DNA of 64,000 nt from Lyophyllum atratum (lineage: Eukaryota > Basidiomycota > Agaricomycetes > Agaricales > Lyophyllaceae). The notes beneath the pieces are model-generated. The model ran no database searches, was not told the DNA's origin, and saw only the letters and a list, made by a program, of their open reading frames with translations. Made by a program: the position numbers and the translations under genes. The stretch lies in assembly GCA_014905825.1 (NCBI GenBank), contig JACGCN010000045.1, positions 1-64,000 on the forward strand. Direction: 5' to 3'. This document shows positions 14,801-26,623 of the stretch, in pieces (the stretch's first letter is position 1; the number at the start of each line of letters is the position of its first letter).

Positions 14801-16847
14801 TCAGCACAAAACTTGGAGAAGACGCCGAAAAAAGCATCCACGCACCCTCAACCCCAACAACCTCTCCTCATCCATCAACACCCCCGCAAAATCAAACCTC
14901 TCCCCCCGTGGCGGCCAACACGTAAAACTCACATACGGCAACGCACTCTCCACCGGATCCTTAAACACGCTCGTCTCAATCCTCGTCCAACGCCTTACGA
15001 CCTCCATCCTCGTCCTTCGCCCCCCGCCGGCGTCGTGCTCCCTTTCCTCGATGGGACCCCGCTCGTTGAAGAGGCGCCGGATGGTCATGGGGTTGAAGTC
15101 AAGCACTGTGAGTGGTGGGCCCCTTCCCGCCCCGGGTCCCGTGGGAGTAGTGGTATGAGTATGAGTACCACCCCCGCCCACACCCCCGCCCCCGCCCCCG
15201 CCGACAATCCCAATCCCAACCCCGATCCCAGGTCCACCCAAATGCCACCCCCACATCTCCATCTCCTCCTCCTCCTCCCCTTCCCCCTCCTCCTCCTCCT
15301 CTTCCATCTCCTCCTCCTCCTCCATCTCCTCGTCCTCATCCTCCTCGCCCATCCCCGCTTCGGGATCCTCGGTACTGATAACACACCGCTGCCCCGCCGA
15401 AGTGGTGATCCACCTGGTGGGCATATCCTCCGCATTCAGCCACCGCGTCACGCCGGGCCCCCACTCCTTCCACTCCATGAACACACCCGGCGGGCCCGCC
15501 TCGTCTTCCCGCGCCTCCGGCTCCGGGATATTCGTCTCGGGCATCTCCGCCCCCTGCACCAACACCATCTCCCCCTCGAACAGCTCCGCCCCCACCGCCC
15601 ACCTCCCCTCGATGGATTGGGCTTGGTGGGCGAGGTGGAGGAGGGCGGAGCGGTGCACGAACATGGAGAAGGAGTTGCCGAGGGGGAAGATGGCGTGCCC
15701 GACGCGGAGGTTGAACAGGATCAACGCGTCTTCCGGTGTCGCGTGGAAGGGCTGGTCCGAGTGCGGGGTTCCAGCCAGAGTCGGGTTGGGCTCGCCGCGG
15801 CAGGAGAGGGAGAGGATGAACTGGCCGAGGTTGAGCGGGGGGAGGCAGAGGGAGAGGACGGGGCGCGGGGGGGAGGGGGGTGGGGAGGGGAGGGGGGAGG
15901 GGGGGATGGACCAGATGTCGAGGCAGTGTTTGCGGGCGTTGGGGAGGAGGACGAGGGTGGGGGAGAGGAAGACGAGCCCGGAGTAGGTGTGGTGCAACGC
16001 GGGGAGGTCCTGGATGGGATTGGTGAGACGTGGGTCTGTATGGAGGTGGGAAGGGAGGGGACTTACCATTTTGAGGGTGCCGGTCTTCCAGTCGAAGATG
16101 TAGAATCGGTCGCGGGGGGCGTGCTCGTGGTTGACGTAGTACGTCAACACCAGCGCCAGGTGGTCGCCCACGATCTCGATGCCGATCGCCGGCCGGGGCC
16201 AGTGTGTTTCCACCACAGAAAGCACCGGGCTGCGGGCGAGCGGGTGCGGTTTGCCGGTCGAGAACTCCAGAAGCTGCACTTCGATGACGTGCATCCCGAA
16301 GTGCGTCGGGTGCGGGGCGCTGTGTGGGCGTCAGACTCAGAGAGCAACAGCAGCGGGAGACTCGAACAACGCACGTGGTGACGATAGCGATAAGATCGTG
16401 CTCGTGAATCGACAAGCCCATGTCGACGAGCGGACGGTCGATGTCAATCCGGGACCACGTCAACGGGTCGCTCGGCTTGGAGGGCAGCTTGCAGTAATGC
16501 AGCGTCCTCTTGTTCACGTCGCCCAACAGGTAAATCCCGCCCGTCATGTCGTAGATCCCCGATGGCATATGCTGGATAGGAAGCGTCGTGCGGAAGTCAA
16601 AGCTGAAGTTGCTCCACCCGTCCTCCCGGTTCTTCAGCAGCGCCAGGCGCTCCGCGACGACGAGGCTCGAGTCGGGGTTGTCCTCCAGCCCGGCTGCCTG
16701 GAGTGCGAATCTGTATTGGAGGACTTGGAAGGCATTGATGCTGTGGAGGGCGCGGCTGGTTCGTGTGACGGAGACGAGGTCTTGCAGGTCGAGATAGCAG
16801 AGAATACGGACGATGGTCTCGGGAGGGAGATCGAGGAGTTGTGGCAT
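14801..16847 (-). CDS. F-box protein with acidic and glycine-rich insert
   Basis: Exons 16847-16375, 16319-16067 and 16009-14801 give 644 residues with consistent phases. The N-terminus LPPETIVRILCYLDLQDLVSVTRTSRALHSI is a typical F-box (about residues 6-36). The middle has beta-rich segments like those in other basidiomycete F-box proteins that follow the F-box with a WD-like or Kelch-like fold. A Glu-rich run at about residues 460-495 is followed by a Gly-rich run at about 500-525; both come from simple-sequence DNA (15160-15350). The second intron is 57 nt and in frame, so it could be retained. Substrate unknown. The long open frame on the opposite strand is a compositional shadow. Confidence 0.85.
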
Positions 16848-18046
16848 CGTCGTGATAACTTGAAGGGTCTCATCACCCGATCATCATGATGCAAGTCGTG
16901 TCAACAGAACATGACGTAATCCGGGTTTCGGCTGCCGATCCGATGCCCACCCATCATCGTGCCTTTACGTTTCCGATTCCCGTCGAATCACTACCAACCT
17001 TTTGTATACAGTTCAATCCAACCAGCCTATTCAGCATTGTTAACTTCTATCTGGCGTTGATACATCCTCCCCCAGTCTTGCGCATCGAGATCATGTAGGC
17101 TCAGGGTTACGATATGGTACTTTTTCGAGACCTGGCCATATTCAACTCTTCTCCTTGAGCTGCTTCTAGTACGTTGCGTAGTGCGCTCACTCCTTAAGAT
17201 ATGCCCTCTACTCCCACATGCGAACGGACGAACTTGTACGTGTACTCTGACTCTGGCACCACGATCGCGTCCTAACTCTCAATATCATATTGGAAATAAG
17301 ACGCTCGAACGAGGCAGCGCACGACTTGTCACTGTTTCGTATTTCCTGCTCCAAGTTTCCCGACCGATCGCTCTTTCTTGGAGACGCATCATGCATCACT
17401 CCCTTACCGGTCAGAGGTCGAGGCGAAGGCCAGTCATGAATGTTCCTACCACAAATTCTAAACCCAAGTCAAATTTGCACCCAGCGTGAATCGTGTAACT
17501 CGCTTCCTCCCGATGGTCGGGAGACTTATCACCTAGCTCAGGGTCTCGGGGCAAGGTATTTTGGTAGGTTCCATTCGACTTGGGGAGTCGAATGGATGAA
17601 GAACGATGCTCATTGATGCGCTTATCTACCCCTATCAAGGTCGCGGTTCCCGTCTTGAACAACTCACGTTCACAAACTGCGGTGCTGTTGGCAGACTCGA
17701 GTCTGCATAAAGGATACCTTGAGCGTCATGATACCGCTAAGGTAACAACGTAAGCGGAGAACCTACCTCTTCTATAACTCGTTCACCGACATTACACCCC
17801 GCCCAAACCGAATCTCTCCATCTCGGAACCTACCAGGCCCATGCATGACACCCGAAAAGCGTAGCATGCACCTAACCCAGTACGCCTCACACCATTCATG
17901 CACAGTCATACATTCCAATCCGCTTCCACCCTTCCAAAAAAGAAGAACAACAAAACAGAACATACCACGCCTAGCCCCCTTCCGCGCCATCCCAAAAACA
18001 GCACACAGCAAGAATCACCTATCCCCCTCCCACCATACCCCAGCCC
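16848..18046. other. Intergenic, upstream region of hydrophobin 1
   Basis: No gene seen. Contains the shared motif at 17532-17545 described separately; the last 200 bases are C-rich, ending in a TATA element. Confidence 0.5.
17532..17545 (+). promoter_or_regulatory. AGCTCAGGGTC motif upstream of hydrophobin 1
   Basis: CCTAGCTCAGGGTC, 577 bp before the ATG. It matches the copies upstream of hydrophobin 2 and between hydrophobins 3 and 4. The role as a regulator site is inferred from the shared position. Confidence 0.4.
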
Positions 18047-18099
18047 TATAAAATCCCCCACAAACCCGCACTCAAACCCCAGTTCAACGACCCACCCTC
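18047..18099 (+). promoter_or_regulatory. Core promoter and leader of hydrophobin 1
   Basis: TATAAAAT at 18047 and the leader block TTCAACGACCCACC near 18083-18096, present in close form ahead of all four hydrophobins in this window. Confidence 0.6.
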
Positions 18100-18121
18100 G
18101 TTACCTACCTCCCAACCCACC

Positions 18122-18641
18122 ATGCTCGCTCGTATCTCCATCGCTATCCTTCTCGCTCTCCCGCTCCTCGCGGCTGCTGGTCCTCATGGGAAGTCAACCA
18201 GTGTAACACCGGCTCTGTGCAGTGCTGTAACAGCGTCCAGAACGTAAGTTCCACCTCATACATTCGCTCCTCATCCGCCGTATTGATGTATATGGGCAGG
18301 CTGACGATAAATCCGTCGCTGGGATCTTAGGATTCCTCGGCGTCGCCGTCCAAGGGCTGACCGGTCAAGTCGGGTGTAAGTTCCCTCCCCCTCCCCTCTC
18401 TCCCTCTCTCTGTCTCGGCTTCGTCTCACGGTCCATACGTCGTACTATCAGTGACCTGCAACCCAATCAGCGGCATCGGAATCGGCGGCAACTCGTGCGC
18501 GTCCCAGCCCGTATGTTGCACCGACAACAGCTTCGTGAGTGGTCTCCTACCTCGCATAGTATCTTCAGCGACTGATGTGGTGGTGGGATGTAGAATGGTG
18601 TTATTGCGCTTGGGTGTTCGCCTATTAATGTTAACCTGTGA
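18122..18641 (+). pseudogene. Class I hydrophobin 1, one base missing in exon 1
   Basis: Small secreted amphipathic protein that self-assembles at air-water interfaces. Exons 18122-18243, 18300-18375, 18452-18534, 18594-18641. All eight Cys of the class I pattern can be read (CNTGSVQCC, TCNPI, NSCASQPVCC, LGCSP), and inner exons have the same 76/83/48 nt as the other three copies. However the frame of the signal peptide ([20 protein letters not shown]) does not join the QCNTG frame: exon 1 is one base short between about 18180 and 18200, where a GGG occurs. Either a young pseudogene or an assembly error. Closest to hydrophobin 2. Confidence 0.85.
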
Positions 18642-19389
18642 GGGGATGGGGTGGTGGAGGTTTTTTTGGCGTGGAATTGAGTCAGAGTAGTTCGGGTTAG
18701 ATGTTGCTTGGTTGATTAGGGTTATATGATTTGAGTGGTTGGTGTTTTGAAGACGCTCATGCACGATGTGAAAGCCACGGGGAGGATATGTCATATCCTG
18801 TGTCCCCCGTTAAAGCGATTGAAACATTCTTCGCTGGTGGATGTCTTACACCCGGGAGACAAACGTGGAAAACCACGGACATTTCCATTATCGTTCTACA
18901 CAAGACACGAGGATGCGAAGACGCGCTCCGGTGTCGAGGTGGTCCGTCATTTTCTGCATTCTGCATAATGTCGGTGATAGTTAACAACGAAGTCGCACTT
19001 GTTTGATCTTTGCACGGGGCGTAAAAAGCGGCTTCAACTCCGGGCGGAGACCACCGAGACTTCACACCAACGGCCCGCCTGCCCAAGCTGGAGCTAGAGT
19101 CATGCTGGTAGCAACTACCTTTTTTGCACGCTCAGACGACCGACTCAACAATCAGCGTTCACTGGTCTGACCGTTCGAAAGATTTCGAATTCTTCGCGAA
19201 GGTTGAAACTTGAAATGTCACGGTCCAGTCACTCACAGAGGGTGGAACATACCTGTTTATCCCGTCCATTCATGAGATTTCCTTTGGGGGGCTTGAAGCA
19301 TTACTAACTCCGTTCGTGGACCGTTACATGTTCCAGCAAATTCGCAAGTGGTACTCGCTTGTCCTTTTGCGATCGATCGTCACCGTATA

Positions 19390-19405
19390 CCCTTAGCTCA
19401 GGGTC
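19390..19405 (+). promoter_or_regulatory. ACCCT-TAGCTC-AGGGT inverted repeat upstream of hydrophobin 2
   Basis: CCCTTAGCTCAGGGTC, 482 bp before the ATG; with the preceding A it forms a 5-bp inverted repeat around TAGCTC. Same core as at 17532 and 46271. Confidence 0.45.
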
Positions 19406-19811
19406 CCAGTTCCTCCAGGGTCCAATCAACACTGTGGCGACAGTGACGTCGAGTCGACCTCCCGCGAGTTGCGAGGAGGAGGTGTTCATAGACTCGAAGG
19501 GAGTAGTTTATAACTGTACGGTCCGGCGTTTGTATCCACCGCCTCCGAAAAAGCTTGAACGCTCATCAAAAGGTCGACTTGCATGTCCAGCCACATTGAA
19601 AAGTTAGATGGTCCAGGACCACGCCACGATCAAGATCTACCAGTGTGTAGCGACGTCAGTCAGATTTGCATTAGGTCCGGGAAGCACACGAGAAGGGAAA
19701 CATACATAGTTCGCGTATCGCCGCCGCGCTTTCGCTGGCACGGAATGTAAATTAGTCTAAAAACAGAAAAGATCATTCAAGAAAAAACATATCCACGACC
19801 TGGGTGAGAGG

Positions 19812-19860
19812 TATAAAAGTCCAGCCAAACAACCTTAGAAAACCAGCTCAACGACCCACC
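19812..19860 (+). promoter_or_regulatory. Core promoter and leader of hydrophobin 2
   Basis: TATAAAAG at 19812-19819 and leader block CTCAACGACCCACC at 19847-19860, 27 bp before the ATG. Confidence 0.6.
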
Positions 19861-19886
19861 ATTCTACCACAGTTACCAGCTCTATC

Positions 19887-20382
19887 ATGTTCGCCCGTGC
19901 CTCCGCTGCGTTTTTCCTCGCTCTCCCCCTGCTCGCCGCTGCCACCCGCCAGACCAACAGTGGGTGCAACACCGGAGAGATCCAGTGCTGCAACTCCGTC
20001 CAAAGTGTATGTCCTCCTTCATTGACATCTCCGTCGTTCCACGAGCTCACCATGGTCACCAGGCGGACGACCAATCCGTAGCCGGCCTCTTGGGTTTCCT
20101 CGGAATTGCGTTACAGGGTCTCACCGGTCAAGTTGGCGGTACGCCCCCTCTTTTGCGAAGCGTGGATGGTACCGGCTCACCCGCATCGATGTACAGTGAC
20201 GTGTAACCCGATCAGCGTCATCGGTATCGACGGCAATTCGTGTAGTTCCCAGCCCGTGTGCTGCACCGACAACAGCTTCGTGAGTCTCCTATTCTCCGCC
20301 TTTAAGATCCCGCGTCTCAATCTTTCATGCTCAGAACGGTGTCGTCGCGCTTGGCTGCACCCCGCTCAACGTCAACGTCTGA
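19887..20382 (+). CDS. Class I hydrophobin 2
   Basis: Secreted surface-active protein coating aerial hyphae or fruiting tissue. Exons 19887-20006, 20063-20138, 20197-20279, 20335-20382 give 108 residues. The signal peptide is [19 protein letters not shown]. Cys spacing is C-x6-CC-x32-C-x12-C-x5-CC-x12-C, the class I pattern. Inner exons 76/83/48 nt equal those of the other copies, showing descent by duplication; sequence is closest to hydrophobin 1, 1.7 kb upstream on the same strand. No defect seen. Confidence 0.95.
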
Positions 20383-21261
20383 GTGCGGGGACCACAATAG
20401 TTAGGTGGACGAGTTGGTGGCTCATAGAGGTTGAATTAGGGCTGTATATCGTCGTCGTAGGGTCTCTTGTGCTAGTTTGTATGCCACAAAAATTAAGACG
20501 AGCATCAGGCAGACTTTACTCGTGGAGTAATCCCTGTACGGGATGACGGAAAAGAAAAATCTCAGCCACTCTGGAAATTGGTCTTGCGGGAATCGAACCC
20601 ACCACCAGGGGACCGGGAGTTGTTTACACTATCGGTGGTCGCCCATGCCGGTCCTCTGCCTCGGAAACAGAGTCGATAGCCTGAGGAATCATGAGTAGGC
20701 ACAGAATGACTGAGAAAGCGCCTTCTTTGACCTACTCAAGGCCACCTATTCTGGATCATCAGCCAGAAAGAGGGAGGGCGGCCTTTGGGCTATGGAGGCC
20801 AAGCGTCTTCTGGGCGTCGAACCCACGCAGTCGAAGCCAGGGATACCCGAAATTGCAGTGATACTAGTAGGAGCCGCTATTCAGTGAGGAAATGACGAAG
20901 TCTGATGGAAGGACCGGGTAGACGTAGCTCCAACTTGGCTCCAACATTGGGAGGGTGATATGAAAAAGCGTACTGGTATCAATTGTCTCCCGAGTGTTAT
21001 CGGCGCTAGCACGATTCATCGTATGCAGTCTGTCACTAGTTTGCCTTTGATATCATAAGAAGTGGACTGTCAGTGTGTGAGTGGGGCTTTCAAGGAGCGT
21101 TTGGGACTTCGACTTTGCCAATCAATTAATCGAAATACACGTGCGTGACCATAAATAGACCACGACCATCAAAATCAGAAATTGCCGTTGTCACGGAAAA
21201 TCATGACTTAGCGTCCAAGCCTGCCCAACCCCACATCTGTCCTCTCGTCTCCCTCAACACC
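20383..21261. other. Intergenic with a tRNA-like relic
   Basis: On the - strand, 20654-20580 has a T-arm-like segment (GTGGG-TTCGATT-CCCGC, stem complete with one wobble pair) but no matching acceptor or D arm. This is not called a tRNA. Otherwise nothing coding; a possible leader for the CFEM gene starts near 21140. Confidence 0.35.
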
Positions 21262-22114
21262 ATGGCTCGTCTCTACACGCTCTTTAGCCCTATCTACCTC
21301 ACTCTTTTACTCGTTCTTGTTGCTGCTGTCGCAGTGAACGCTGCGGGCGTCTCTGACCTGCCTTCTTGCGCGGGCCCTTGTGCTGACGCGGCTGCAGCTT
21401 CTTCTGGCTGCTCGAGGTGCGACTTGCTCCCTTCCATACCTCTTAACGCAAAATTTCTGATTGGTACGGTTGTGAATGTAGCTCGGACAACGCCTGTCTC
21501 TGTAAATCAGACAGCTTCAGAACTGCGACGCTTAACTGCTCGCGCCAGGTGTGCCCCAAGGAGGACCAGAGCACGACTGCTGGAATGCTCGAGGAAATGT
21601 GTTCCACTCGTGCGTTCTATCCGGTCTTACTGGTCTTGTCCCTCCGCTGAGGACATCCCAACTTCCACAGCTGATCCATCCCCTTCCACCTCCTCCAGCA
21701 GCACCCCTGGCAGCACCAGTAGCGCCAGTGCGTCCCACCGTCCTTCTTCCTTCCCATGTACCTTACGTTGTATCTAACCTAGGCTCGTCCTCCACTCCAG
21801 TTAAACCTAACCCCACATCCACCACTCAGTCCCAGGCACAAGGCACCTCGGCTACCACTCGCACCACACCCTCTTCGGCTCCCACAACTACCGGCCCTGC
21901 GTCCCCCAACACGACTATCAAGGCAGCAGTCCCTGGCGTCAGCACCGGAACCGGAACCGCCACTCTCTCTATGCCGCCCAGCAGCACGGAGGTCGTCCTG
22001 AGCACCGTGACGGCCGATGTGGCACCGCTGTCCAACGCTGCGCATGGACAGAAGTCGGGAGAGGGCATGGGAATAGTTGGCGCGATGGTTGTTGGACTGA
22101 TCGCCTTGTTGTAA
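21262..22114 (+). CDS. CFEM-domain, GPI-anchored surface protein 1
   Basis: Fungal CFEM proteins sit on the membrane or wall and can bind haem or act in adhesion. Exons 21262-21416, 21482-21609, 21671-21727, 21783-22114 give 223 residues. Order: signal peptide (LTLLLVLVAAVAVNAAG), CFEM domain with eight Cys (SCAGPC, SGC, ACLC, LNC, VCP, MCS), a Ser/Thr/Pro-rich stalk of about 110 residues, and a hydrophobic C-terminus (MGIVGAMVVGLIALL) fitting a GPI signal. Exon 2 is 128 nt, as in the other three CFEM genes here. The domain lacks the canonical Asp position that can be judged by eye, so haem binding is open. Confidence 0.88.
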
Positions 22115-22708
22115 TCTAGGTGAAGATGCTGCGGCGGTCGCCGTCACGCAGCTTGTCATCGGACTGTAGCATTCGTATGTCGCCCTTAGTGACCCGTTAT
22201 ATCCACGTGTGCCCCATACCCAACGTCGTTCGTCTTTCATCCGCGGGGGGGCCTTGCCCTCCATGCTATCTTCGGACTTGCTCTTGCCCGCGTTCTCTGC
22301 TCTTCGCTTCTTTCTCCTGCATCCAGCTTTTCTCCGGGGTCTCTCGCTCCTACTTCTTCTCTCTTCATCTTGGTGCTGATGTCGTCGATCGTTCGGAGTG
22401 TGTTTTGACATCGAAGGTGCCCAGTATAACTGGTACAAGACGCGTTAGAGCCCGAAGGTCGAAATGCAAGTGTGTCCAAGAAGCCCATCACCTCAGTATA
22501 CCACCTCTCATATATCGTTCCGCTGTATACTACCCCAGCGCCTGAAGAACCCCATGTCTCAGTCCCAGGGCCAGATGAGGGTGGAATCGTCTGAAAGAGT
22601 CGGGTAAGTGATTGGCAGATGCGGTTGGCTCGGAGCGGGAACCATCCGAACATCTATTAATATTATTAACTTTATCCCCCCTCTCAACCTCATCCTTCCC
22701 AACCCATC

Positions 22709-24316
22709 ATGTCCACCCATCCCTCCATCAAAGCACGACAACGTCGTGCATCATTTCCGCCATCCGCACCGCCATCACCAAAGCCAAAAAGGGCGGCTTC
22801 AGGGACGCCCACCCCGAGCTTCTCCTCTCCCACGTCCGTCCTGCGCGCCGCATATACACACACTCAACCCGGCCTCGACCCCGCTCTCATGTGGGCAACG
22901 TCCTTCCCGCGGGTGGAGACGCGGGTGCGGCCCGTATGGCTGCGATACACTCTGGGATCCCTGCACCGGCTGCGGTGAATACTCTGAACCGCCAGTGCTC
23001 GACTGGGCTCACGGCTATCACTAAGATTGCGAACCAGATCGTGTCAGGCCAGGTCGACATTGGCATCGGTGCGTCATCCCCCTTCTATTCCCCTAAGTAT
23101 ACCCTGACTCGTGTATCCAGGCGCAGGCGTCGAGTCCATGACGAAAGGCTACGGACCGCAAGGCATCCCCGCATCCTACTCCCATGAAGTCACCTCCACC
23201 CCCACCGCCGAATAATGCCTCCTCCCCGTGATGCCTCACCTCCGAAAACCTCGCCTTCTCCTTCTCCATCTCCCGCTCCCACCAAGACGCCTTCGCCCCT
23301 CCTCCTTCCAAAAAGCCTCCTTCCGGTAAACTCACGCCCGAGATCCTACCCCTCAAGCCAGGAGACGAGGGGACCGGGATGATGGGGTGAGGAAGGGGCT
23401 GACTTGTGGAAGCTGAAGTCGGCGTTTTCGGAGGTGGGCTCGACGCATGCGGGGAACGCGAGCCAGGTGTCGGATGGGGGCGGCGGCAGTGCTTTTGGCG
23501 AGGAGGGAGACGGCGCAGAGGCTGGGGTTGCCGATTTTGGGCAAGTTCCTTACGGCGGTGACATGGGTGTGCCGCCGAGGATTACGGGGGTGGGGCCTGC
23601 GTATGCGATACCCAAGGTACGTTACGCTTGTGGGTGATCTTATGGGCTTGGAAGGACCTGACTTTGTATATGCGCAGGTCTTGGAGAATTCGGGTCTGGA
23701 GAAGTCGGATATCGATCTTTACGAGATCAGCGAGGCGTTCGCTAGCCAGGCGCTGTATTGCGTGAGGATGCTTGGGATTCCTATGGAGAAGGTCAATGTA
23801 CATGGTGGGGCTATCGCTATCGGCCATTTTATTGGTTGCAGTGAGTTTTCCATCCTTTTCCCTTCGCCTTCTCTTTCTCGTCCTTGGGCCTTTCTCGAAA
23901 TCCCTAATCCTTATTATGACCCAATCCAACCCTACCTATCCCATCACTACATCCACTCCGTCATGTCGCGTCCCCACTCTCCGTCCATCTCCTATACCTT
24001 CCCGAGTCCATTCTTCCTTCTTCCTTCTTCCTTCATCATCATCCCCTACCTCCTCGCCGCCGCAAGAACCACACTAACCTCTGTCGTCTCCCCTACAGCC
24101 GGCGCGCGTCAAGTCGCAACGGGCCTCAACATCGCAAAGCAGTACGGAGGCCGCGTCTTCGTCACTAGCATGTGTATCGGCAGTGGGATGGGTATGGCCG
24201 CTTTTTGTGAGCGAGCAGTAGTCGGTGGGAGTGTTGGTCTTACTTGTTTTTCGGATCGAAGGACGGTCGTAAGTTACGTTGGATCTGTATGTATGTATTC
24301 CCGGTCGTGGATATAG
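22709..24316 (+). pseudogene. 3-ketoacyl-CoA thiolase (peroxisomal type), decayed
   Basis: Fatty-acid beta-oxidation thiolase relic. Conserved blocks are scattered over all three + frames in the right order: AIRTAITKAKKGGFRD, VLRAAYTHTQ, VGNVLPAGG, active-site NRQCSTG, AGVESMTKGYG, TSENLAFSFSISRS, STHAGNASQVSDG, LGLPILGKFLTAV, GVGPAYAIPK, EAFASQALY, VNVHGGAIAIGH, and CIGSGMGMA. At least six frameshifts and an in-frame stop (near 23214) separate them, and the GHPLG motif reads GHFIG. Two introns are still recognisable (about 23617-23678 and 23841-24099). The number of lesions rules out assembly error; a functional paralogue must exist elsewhere if the pathway works. Confidence 0.9.
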
Positions 24317-24463
24317 ACGTTTTCAGAAGCATATTACTCATTGAATAGATATTGCAAGGTATCGAGGACACGGACATCGCCAGCGCGTCCGTGTACATTG
24401 ACCGGGTATAAACTCCAAACTTCCAACTTAGACCCGCGCATCTCACCCCACTGCACTACCGAT

Positions 24464-25341
24464 TCACAGCAGCGCAAGCATCCCCACTACAGCCGCTCCC
24501 GCTCCCACCGCGCCTACCCTCCCAGCGCCAGTCCCCCCCATCGCCGCATTCAGCGTCGGCACGCTATCGTAACCCATTGTGGAAGTGACGAGCACGACGA
24601 CTGTGCTGATCGGGGGCGGGGCGGAGGCTGGAGCGGGCGTAGGTGCGGCTGGGGTCGATGGTGAGGATGTCGACGATGATTCAGATAGTGGTGGTAACAG
24701 GGACGGAATTGGAGTTGGAGACGAGGCTGGTGCTATGGAGCTAGAGGACGTGGGGGATGTTGTGGGTGTCGAAGTAGCCATGGAAGGCTCTTCGGTGGGG
24801 AGAGACCTGGATGGTACCGGCGTCGCTATAATATGGTTTTGAGGGTCCATCAATAACGGAGAGGGAGAAAAAGGTCCAGCGGCAAGTGCAGAAGTCGTAC
24901 GCACTGTAAATGCTGCTGGAAGACGAAGAAGACGAGGCCACTGTACCCGCGTGAGGAGGAGAACGCGAAACACACGAGGCGCCACGCACGCACCAGAGTC
25001 GCATATCGCCCCCAAGACACCAATCGCTAAGATCTGGTCCTCCACCCCGCACGTACCCGTCGAGCATTGGAGGGTCGCCGACGTGAAGGACCGCGTCCCG
25101 CATAGACACAGCCCGTCAGTCCTATAATTCATTAGAGTTACTGTGGGTCGTGTTCCGGGGAACAGCGTGCGCACAGCGGGCATATCAGATCAGTGGCAGC
25201 TGTAACAGCACAGTCCTTGGCGCAAGCTGGGAGTGTATCCATGAAGTTCAAGGTCTCAGCGTTGATCACGTTGACGCTAAGCAGGACGGCGAACAGACTT
25301 GAGAGGAGGACCCTGGAGGAGAAAGGATGGAGGCGGGCCAT
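24464..25341 (-). CDS. CFEM-domain, GPI-anchored surface protein 2
   Basis: Exons 25341-25175, 25121-24994, 24940-24905, 24825-24464 give 230 residues. The signal peptide is followed by a CFEM domain with eight Cys: PACAKDC, LIC, LCLC, LQC, GTC and AIC. Then comes a Ser/Thr/Pro stalk and a C-terminus ending VGAVGAGAAVVGMLALL, a likely GPI signal. Exon 2 has the shared 128 nt. It faces CFEM protein 1 tail to tail across the thiolase relic and is tandem with CFEM protein 3, its nearest relative by exon structure and by the similar C-terminal segment (VVVLVTSTMG versus VVVLTTSTLG). Confidence 0.87.
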
Positions 25342-26623
25342 GGGCGGTGCGAGATTCGGTGAGTGTTAGAAGGAGGAGGACACGCGCAGCGGGCGGGGAG
25401 GGGTGCCATGGGATGAGCGGATGCGGGGAGGCTTTGTTTGGTGAGGTTTAGATCGGTACTTCCGTTTGGCCTGATACGGTTACTTGCTTGTGACACCATG
25501 ACTCCTGGGCGTTGCGGAGGGCAGGCTGCACGCGCAAGATATATGTGACTCAAAGTTCGCATGGAACAGTCTAAAAAAGTCAGATCGATTGTTATATTCG
25601 TGATCTATCAGGACAAAGTCACGTTGAAACTTGTCCTGTATCCGGAAGTATATCGCCTGGTGGCATAACAGAATACACCGATACGCTGGGGCCAACAGCG
25701 AAGATACTGTGGGCGCGCCGTTCGAGTCGGGGCCAGGTCATAAGAACGCTGTTGTTGGCATTATCGTTTTGCATTTTTCGCGGCAAACCCCCGCCTGAGA
25801 GACGCACCTAGGACGTCGGGACTCACCAGGCGGTGTTTAACAAGAGATATAGTACAACTTAACCTTTGAACAATAGATCGGGAATAACCCAATACCCCGA
25901 CGCATCCACCCAGCGACCTGGTGGTATAGCGGAACATATCAAGCCTTGTTCTTCGTTCCTCCGCAGCGGAGGCCCGTTCAATCCGGGGTCAGGTCATTTG
26001 CGGAGCGACATGTTTTTTTCTCAAAGCGCATAGATCTACCTTGGGATGGAATATACCAGCGCAATGCTCGTCGTATTGCGCGCCGTACCCGCTTGTTAGG
26101 TTTTGCAGCCTTCACACGCATACAGGGGGCGCGAAGGATGGAGATACCATGATCGACGTTCCGGGAGGAGCTTATGACCGACAAGAAAGGCTCGAGTTGG
26201 TTTTACATACTCATGGACAGAGTGGTGGCTTTTCGACGACGTCGACGTCCGTGTAAGATTCCGATTTCACGTCGATCTTGAGCAATGGGAATGTGAAATG
26301 CGCGTCTATTTAATATGACCTGTGCTTCCCATATTTGCCGTTAAAGCCATGCGAGATCTTAGAACTTGGCACATACCTTCAATTGACATTCTTGCCGATC
26401 GCGAGAGATGTCCCACCGAAGACAAGAGGTCGAGAGTCTTCCTTTCAAAGTCCCAACTCTGTCCCGAGTATCACCGTCACGCAGAGGGCGGTAAGCTGGA
26501 GAAGTAACGATGCGCAGAGATATAATTACATTGCGGCATACAGAGACATCGCATGTACGACAACGATAAGGCTATGTCCGTCGACAGTCAGGTCCGTTTT
26601 CCCTTCCCGTAACACTACATCGA
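25342..26623. other. Intergenic between CFEM genes 2 and 3
   Basis: No coding signal recognised. The first ~200 bases are the presumed promoter of CFEM gene 2; the rest separates it from the 3' end of CFEM gene 3. Confidence 0.5.

Noticed and set aside
14654..16381. 575-codon open frame on the + strand
   Set aside because: It lies antisense to the F-box gene at 14801-16847; its His/Pro and Gly/Glu runs mirror the simple-sequence DNA, and no domain, start context or intron supports it.
20580..20654. Possible tRNA gene on the - strand
   Set aside because: Only the T arm folds; acceptor ends GGACCGG and CAAGACC do not pair and no D or anticodon arm can be drawn.
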